From: Hydrogenophilales bacterium RIFOXYD1_FULL_62_11
Lineage (GTDB): Bacteria; Pseudomonadota; Gammaproteobacteria; Burkholderiales; Thiobacillaceae
Direction of reading: 5' to 3'
NCBI GenBank assembly: GCA_001802655.1
Contig: MGZO01000019.1
Location: 1-17,857, forward strand
DNA: 17,857 nucleotides
Shown: one piece after another, positions 13,967 to 17,857 of the stretch
How positions within the stretch are numbered: position 1 is the first letter of the stretch
Layout of the letters: every line of letters starts with the position of its first letter
Translations under genes and position numbers: made by a program
Notes under the pieces: generated by a model
Told to the model about the DNA's origin: nothing
The model's input: only the letters and a program-made list of their open reading frames with translations
The model's database searches: none

Positions 13967-14632
13967 TCAGTCCGATACGCCGAGCTCGGCGCAAAGTTTG
14001 CCCACCACGCCCTTCAATGCATCGACCTCCGCCTCCAGTCGTGCCACATTGGCCTTGAGCGCGGCGATCTCGCCGGCACTGGCCGCGCCTACCAGCGAAG
14101 CCGCGGCCGGGGTGTCTTCGATGACGGGCGTACCGGAAAGCAGATGGGCCCAGCGGGTTTCGCGCGCGCCGGGCTGGCGTGGGAGTTCGACCACCATGGC
14201 GCCTTCCGGGCGTGCGGCCAGTTCCTGCAGAAAGCCTTCCACCGTTGAAATGTCGGCGAAGCGGTGCAGGCGTTCGCTGTTGATGCGCAGTTCACCCAGC
14301 GTCTGCGGGCCGCGCAGCATCAGCGCGGTGAGCAGGGCGATGGACTGCGAGGGCAGACGCAGGCCCCGTTCCATGTTGTGGGCATAGCGGGTGACGCGGC
14401 CGCCGCTGGACTCGACGATCAGGGCCGGGCCCTTGAGGCTGTCGATGGCCGACAGCACGTCGGCCTCGCTCACCTCGATGAGGGGATGGCGGCTGGTCTT
14501 CTGGTTGCAGCCGGCTACCAGGGCATTGAGGGACAGCGGATAGGTATCGGGTACGGTGTGCTGTTTCTCGCACAGCACGCCGAGAACACGGGTTTCGAGC
14601 AGGGACAGGATGGGCAGGCAGGGGACGGTCAT
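13967..14632 (-). CDS. yceH: YceH/DUF480 family protein (UPF0502)
   Basis: This 221-aa cytoplasmic protein belongs to the family with two winged-helix-like domains, known from structures but without an established function. Family marks are LLETRVLGVLCEKQHTVPDT, YPLSLNALVAGCNQKTSR, VSEADVLSAIDSLK, SGGRVTRYAHN and ALLTALMLRGPQTLGELR. The C-terminal 35 residues, from SAGEIAALKANVARLEAEVD, form a heptad-like coiled coil. The start at 14632 is chosen because MTVPCLPILSLLE matches the usual N-terminus and length (about 215-220 aa). In-frame ATGs upstream at 14662 and 14704 would add Pro/Arg-rich sequence unlike the family. No strong ribosome binding site is seen for any of these. It heads a two-gene minus-strand unit with the DUF3943 gene and diverges from the PAS-GGDEF-EAL gene across 179 bp. 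Confidence 0.9.
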   Translation of the reverse strand: MTVPCLPILSLLETRVLGVLCEKQHTVPDTYPLSLNALVAGCNQKTSRHPLIEVSEADVLSAIDSLKGPALIVESSGGRVTRYAHNMERGLRLPSQSIALLTALMLRGPQTLGELRINSERLHRFADISTVEGFLQELAARPEGAMVVELPRQPGARETRWAHLLSGTPVIEDTPAAASLVGAASAGEIAALKANVARLEAEVDALKGVVGKLCAELGVSD

Positions 14633-14798
14633 GGCGGCGCTTCGTGGTGGCGTGGGGATCATTATGCCCCGCCGCGGCATGGGGGGCTTTTGCCTGGCCG
14701 GCACGGGCCCTGAAACTTAGTCGATGTATCCAGCGCGGATGGTTCTATATTGACCAATGTGCGGGCCGATAGAGTGAAGTGCTGCATACAAAAATAAC

Positions 14799-14822
14799 GG
14801 AGGACGAATGGATGCAGTCTGA
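14799..14822 (+). promoter_or_regulatory. Ribosome binding site with overlapping 4-codon upstream ORF
   Basis: GGAGG (14799-14803) is followed by two ATGs: 14808 (spacing 4) and 14812 (spacing 8). The first reads Met-Asp-Ala-Val-stop (14808-14822) out of frame and overlaps the true start, so ribosomes initiating there would be lost or would have to restart. The second opens the PAS-GGDEF-EAL frame. Confidence 0.5.
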
Positions 14823-16905
14823 CGATGCTGGGAAAAGCATGCCTGGAATGGCCGCCATCTCGGGCGAAGTGGGGATGGTTGTTGAGCATATGCTCAATGG
14901 CGTGGCCTACTGCGAGATGCTTTTCGAGGGCGGGCAGCCCTGCGACTTCGTCTATCTCTATACCAACCCGGCCTTTGACGCGCTGACCGGCCTCTCGGAT
15001 GTGATCGGCAAGCGCGTCACCGACGCCATCCCGGGCATCCGCGAATCCGCTCCGCTGTTGTTTGAGACGTATGGTCGTGTCGCCAGGAGCGGCAAACCGG
15101 AGAAGTTCGAAACCCAGGCACTCGGCGTCTGGTTCTCGATCACGGTTTACAGCCCCAAGTCCGGTTACTTCGTGGCCATCTTTGACGTCATTACCGAGCG
15201 CAAGCAGACGGAGCAGGATCTCCTGCTGGCCAATGAACGGCTGTCGCTGGCGCAACGCACCGCCGGCGCCGGGGTGTGGGACTGGGACATCCTCAACGGG
15301 ACGCTCATCTGGTCGGACGAACTCTTCCAGCTGTTCGGACTGGATCCCGCCACGGCGGTCGCCACGTTCGATACGTGGCGAAGCGTGGTGCATCCGGAGG
15401 ATCTGCAACGGGCCGAAGAGGTCATCCTGGCCTCGGTCCGGGATCACGCTCACCTCTTCAACGAATACCGCATCGTGTTGCCGTCCGGGGCAGTACGCTG
15501 GATCGACGCGTTCGGCGACACCACGTGTGATGCGGACGGCATCGCACAGCGCATGATCGGCATCTGCATCGATGTGACCGAGCGCAAACAGGCCGAAGCG
15601 CAGATCGAATTTCTGGCCCATCACGATCACCTGACGCAATTGCCCAACCGTTTTGTCGCGATGGAGCGGCTGAAACTGGCCATGGCCTATGCAGACCGCG
15701 CGCATGAAAACGTCGCGCTGCTGTTCCTGGATCTCGACCGCTTCAAGGCGATCAACGATTCCCTCGGCCACAGCATAGGGGACTTGCTGCTGGTCGAGGT
15801 GGCGCGACGCCTGCAAGCCTGCCTGCGGGAAACCGACACCGTCAGCCGGCAGGGCGGCGATGAGTTTCTGGTCATTCTCACGCACATCCATGATCTGGCC
15901 GCCGTGACCGGCAGCGCCGCCAAGATTGTCGAGGCCCTGGCCGCCCCCTACGAAATTGGGGGCCATGCCCTGGCGGTGACGACGTCGGTCGGCATCGCGA
16001 TCTACCCCAACGATGGCCAGGACACGCAAACCCTGATGCAGCAGGCCGATACCGCCATGTATCACGCCAAGGACGGGGGCGGCAACGATTACACCTTTTT
16101 CAGCGAACAGATGAACGCAGCGGTCGCCCACGCCCACGCCATCCGCAGTGAATTGCACCAGGCATTGGCTGCGGGAGAATTCGCGCTGCATTTCCAGCCG
16201 CAGCTGGACCTCGCCAGCGGCCGCATCACCGGCGCCGAGGCGCTGCTGCGTTGGCACTCGCCCACGCGCGGCCTGGTGCTGCCGGACGAATTCGTTTCCA
16301 TCGCCGAAGACTGCGGCCTCATCGTGCCGATTGGCGACTGGGTTCTGCAGGAAGCCTGCCGTCAGGCCGTCCGCTGGCAACAGGCCGGCCTGCCCGAACT
16401 GACCGTCGCCGTGAACCTGTCGGCGGTCCAGTTCCGGCGGGGCAACCTGCAGCAGTCCGTCGAGCAGGCGCTGAGCGCCGCCGGGCTGACTCCCGCCATG
16501 CTTGAACTCGAACTGACCGAGAGCATCCTGATCACGGAAGCGGAACACGCCATGGACACGTTTCGACACCTCAAGCGCCTGGGCATCCGCTTCGCGATCG
16601 ATGATTTCGGCACCGGCTATTCCAGCCTCGCCTACCTGAAGCGCTTTCCCATCGATACGCTGAAAATTGCGCAAGTATTCGTCCAGGACATGGTTGCCAA
16701 CCCGGATGATGCTGCCATCGTCCACGCAATCATCCAGATGGCGCGTGCGCTCAAGCTTAAAACCCTGGCCGAAGGCGCGGAAACAGCAGAGACGATCGAG
16801 CATCTTCGCCTTCACCATTGCGACGCAGCGCAGGGCGACTATTTCTCCAGGCCGCTGCCTGCGGAAGCGTTCCAGCAATATATCTTGGCCGCGGCTCGGC
16901 TATAG
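14812..16905 (+). CDS. Soluble PAS-PAS-GGDEF-EAL cyclic-di-GMP enzyme
   Basis: This 697-aa cytoplasmic protein has no membrane segments. Domains: a first PAS (about 20-125, from MVVEHMLNGVAYCEM to FDVITERKQ), a second PAS of the PAS_3 type (about 145-260, GAGVWDWDILNG to IDVTERKQAE), GGDEF (about 270-430) and EAL (about 445-690). GGDEF at 348-352 is intact, with an RxxD inhibitory site (RETD, 339-342). EAL at 476-478 is intact, and VNLSAVQF, ELTES, DDFGTGYSS and AEGAET are present, but the usual KID motif reads KIA (Ala620), which may lower phosphodiesterase activity. The ATG at 14812 is chosen because GGAGG (14799-14803) is 8 nt upstream. A closer out-of-frame ATG at 14808 opens only a 4-codon frame ending at 14822. 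The PAS ligand is unknown; no heme or flavin signature is evident. Confidence 0.93.
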   Translation: MQSDDAGKSMPGMAAISGEVGMVVEHMLNGVAYCEMLFEGGQPCDFVYLYTNPAFDALTGLSDVIGKRVTDAIPGIRESAPLLFETYGRVARSGKPEKFETQALGVWFSITVYSPKSGYFVAIFDVITERKQTEQDLLLANERLSLAQRTAGAGVWDWDILNGTLIWSDELFQLFGLDPATAVATFDTWRSVVHPEDLQRAEEVILASVRDHAHLFNEYRIVLPSGAVRWIDAFGDTTCDADGIAQRMIGICIDVTERKQAEAQIEFLAHHDHLTQLPNRFVAMERLKLAMAYADRAHENVALLFLDLDRFKAINDSLGHSIGDLLLVEVARRLQACLRETDTVSRQGGDEFLVILTHIHDLAAVTGSAAKIVEALAAPYEIGGHALAVTTSVGIAIYPNDGQDTQTLMQQADTAMYHAKDGGGNDYTFFSEQMNAAVAHAHAIRSELHQALAAGEFALHFQPQLDLASGRITGAEALLRWHSPTRGLVLPDEFVSIAEDCGLIVPIGDWVLQEACRQAVRWQQAGLPELTVAVNLSAVQFRRGNLQQSVEQALSAAGLTPAMLELELTESILITEAEHAMDTFRHLKRLGIRFAIDDFGTGYSSLAYLKRFPIDTLKIAQVFVQDMVANPDDAAIVHAIIQMARALKLKTLAEGAETAETIEHLRLHHCDAAQGDYFSRPLPAEAFQQYILAAARL

Positions 16906-16932
16906 CCCGTTCAAAACAGCGCGTGTCCTGCC

Positions 16933-17772
16933 TCAGAGCAAAACGTCCCGGCTCCAGTCGAGGATCCTCCAGCGGCGTGCGTTGCCGGCTTCGATTACCT
17001 GCTGATGGCCCCGGCGCTGGAGGGCGCCGGGGCGGGTGATGGTCTGGCCTTCGCGGAAGGGCAAAGTGGAATGCTCGATGCGCCAGGGGGCGGGGCCGTT
17101 GCGATGACCAAAACTGATCTCGACATTCAGCCAGTCGAGCAATTGGGCACGGGAGGGCCGGGTTTGGGCGATCAGGCGGGTCAGGTCACCCATGCCGTAC
17201 AAAGTGGCGATGGCGGGCAGGGGTTGGGCGCGGCCCTGCACATAAATAAAGCAGTCGCCAGCGACAAAGAGCCAGGCGGGACGTGAGGGAAGTGCGCCGT
17301 TTTCCGTCACTTGCTCGAGTGCGGCCGTGTCGCCCCGGCTGCGCGGCAGACGTTGCCAGATTTCCCGGTAGTTGGCATCGACGCCGGTTTCGGTCACGCG
17401 CTCGCCGTCAAAGACCATGCGGCCGATGTCGCGGCTGCCGTTTGCAGGCTGGAAGTCCAGCTGGCGATGCCAGGTGCAGTACTCGCCGGTTACCTGGGTC
17501 AGGCCGCAGAAACCCTGCTGGGTGGCCAGCCAGGCCAGCTGCGTGTTGTCGCATTCGGCGAGGCTGGCCACGCCGGAAAAATCCGGCCGGTCGGGCGGGA
17601 TGCGCAGGTCGGCGTGCCAGCGCGGGGTTTGCAGCCACCACACCTGGCTGCGTTCATCGCGGCCGTCAGCGGTTTCCAGCAGGGTGCGGTTCCAGACGCC
17701 GAGGTAGCGGTCTGGAACCGGCGCGGGCTGCGTCGTCATGTCGCCCGGATGGAAGGCAACGGGAGTGCTCAT
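16933..17772 (-). CDS. Conserved hypothetical protein, possibly lipocalin-like (HRI1-type)
   Basis: This 279-aa soluble protein has no signal peptide or membrane segment. Conserved-looking blocks include DRYLGVWNRTLLE, SQVWWLQTPRWHADLRIP, PDFSGVASLAECDNTQLAWL, QGFCGLTQV, CTWHRQLDFQP, DIGRMVFDGERV and WLFVAGDCFIYVQGRA. The beta-rich pattern with many Trp suggests a small barrel. I recall similar bacterial hypotheticals and a loose likeness to the fungal HRI1 family, but cannot confirm it. The ATG at 17772 overlaps the TGA of the upstream gene (ATGA), so translation is probably coupled; a second Met 11 residues in is an alternative start. The gene converges with the PAS-GGDEF-EAL gene, 27 bp between stops, and no terminator is visible between them. 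Confidence 0.75.
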   Translation of the reverse strand: MSTPVAFHPGDMTTQPAPVPDRYLGVWNRTLLETADGRDERSQVWWLQTPRWHADLRIPPDRPDFSGVASLAECDNTQLAWLATQQGFCGLTQVTGEYCTWHRQLDFQPANGSRDIGRMVFDGERVTETGVDANYREIWQRLPRSRGDTAALEQVTENGALPSRPAWLFVAGDCFIYVQGRAQPLPAIATLYGMGDLTRLIAQTRPSRAQLLDWLNVEISFGHRNGPAPWRIEHSTLPFREGQTITRPGALQRRGHQQVIEAGNARRWRILDWSRDVLL

Positions 17773-17857
17773 TCGATGCGTTGCGCCGGGCAGCGGCTCG
17801 CGTTTGCCGCCGTGCCGCGCAGCAAGGCTTCCATTTCCGCTGCGGGAACCGGACGGC
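17769..17857 (-). CDS. 3' end of a gene cut by the right edge, possibly an EAL-domain protein
   Basis: The minus-strand frame is open from the right edge and ends with TGA at 17769-17771, overlapping the ATG of the next gene by 4 bp. The 28 visible residues include RPVPAAEMEALLRGT, which resembles the last helix of EAL domains (the usual pattern is a Gly-Arg-Pro segment followed by an acidic helix). With so little sequence, the EAL assignment is tentative; that a gene ends here is well supported by the ATGA overlap. Confidence 0.5.
   Translation of the reverse strand, partial: RPVPAAEMEALLRGTAANASRCPAQRIE

Noticed and set aside
12851..14248. Plus-strand open frame of 465 codons opposite the DUF3943 and YceH genes
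   Set aside because: Translation is Arg/Gly-rich and featureless, whereas the minus strand shows a signal peptide and family motifs.
14746..14751. TATATT as a -10 box for the PAS-GGDEF-EAL gene
   Set aside because: No acceptable -35 hexamer at 16-18 bp upstream; too weak to list as a promoter.
14662..16878. Minus-strand open frame of 738 codons opposite the PAS-GGDEF-EAL gene
   Set aside because: It is the mirror of a gene with clear PAS, GGDEF and EAL motifs; its translation has no recognisable domain and its length follows from high GC.

Overview
The window is GC-rich, densely coding DNA with no rRNA, tRNA, CRISPR array or transposase that I can see. Gene content (biotin-dependent urea/guanidine carboxylase operon, type III glutamine synthetase, YceH, a DUF3943 protein, several GGDEF/EAL proteins and an autotransporter) fits a Gram-negative proteobacterium. 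A betaproteobacterium is the most likely host, but this is inferred from gene content only.

Region 1 (2-8097, + strand) is a nitrogen-scavenging operon: the 3' part of a type III glutamine synthetase, two paralogous DUF1989 proteins (UAAP1 and UAAP2), a 1223-aa biotin-dependent carboxylase, allophanate hydrolase, then an intrinsic terminator. Such operons were long labelled urea degradation. Published work has reassigned the UAAP pair as a carboxyguanidine deiminase, and many of the carboxylases as guanidine carboxylases. Two features here support guanidine. The short gap before the carboxylase holds two tandem hairpins with ACGC and ACGA loops directly before the ribosome binding site, which is the architecture of the guanidine-II (mini-ykkC) riboswitch. 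The carboxylase also has Asp698 at the position recalled as Asn in true urea carboxylases. Inferred pathway: guanidine to carboxyguanidine to allophanate plus NH3, then NH3 and CO2, with NH3 captured by the glutamine synthetase. The carboxylase gene also carries an in-frame palindromic repeat element at about 4891-4994, translated as a Pro/Gly linker with two PPFxKGG motifs.

Region 2 (8098-10808) holds a gene-poor stretch of about 435 bp with hairpins, then a 710-aa classical autotransporter with a cysteine-bearing linker before its barrel, then a strong terminator.

Region 3 (10939-17857) is dominated by cyclic-di-GMP signalling. It has a membrane-bound GGDEF/ETL protein (- strand), a two-gene unit of YceH and a DUF3943 outer-membrane-type protein (- strand), a soluble PAS-PAS-GGDEF-EAL protein (+ strand) and a conserved hypothetical (- strand). 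The last is coupled by an ATGA overlap to the 3' end of a gene at the right edge that may be a further EAL protein. Gaps at 10809-10938, 12799-13045 and 14633-14811 show no gene I can support.
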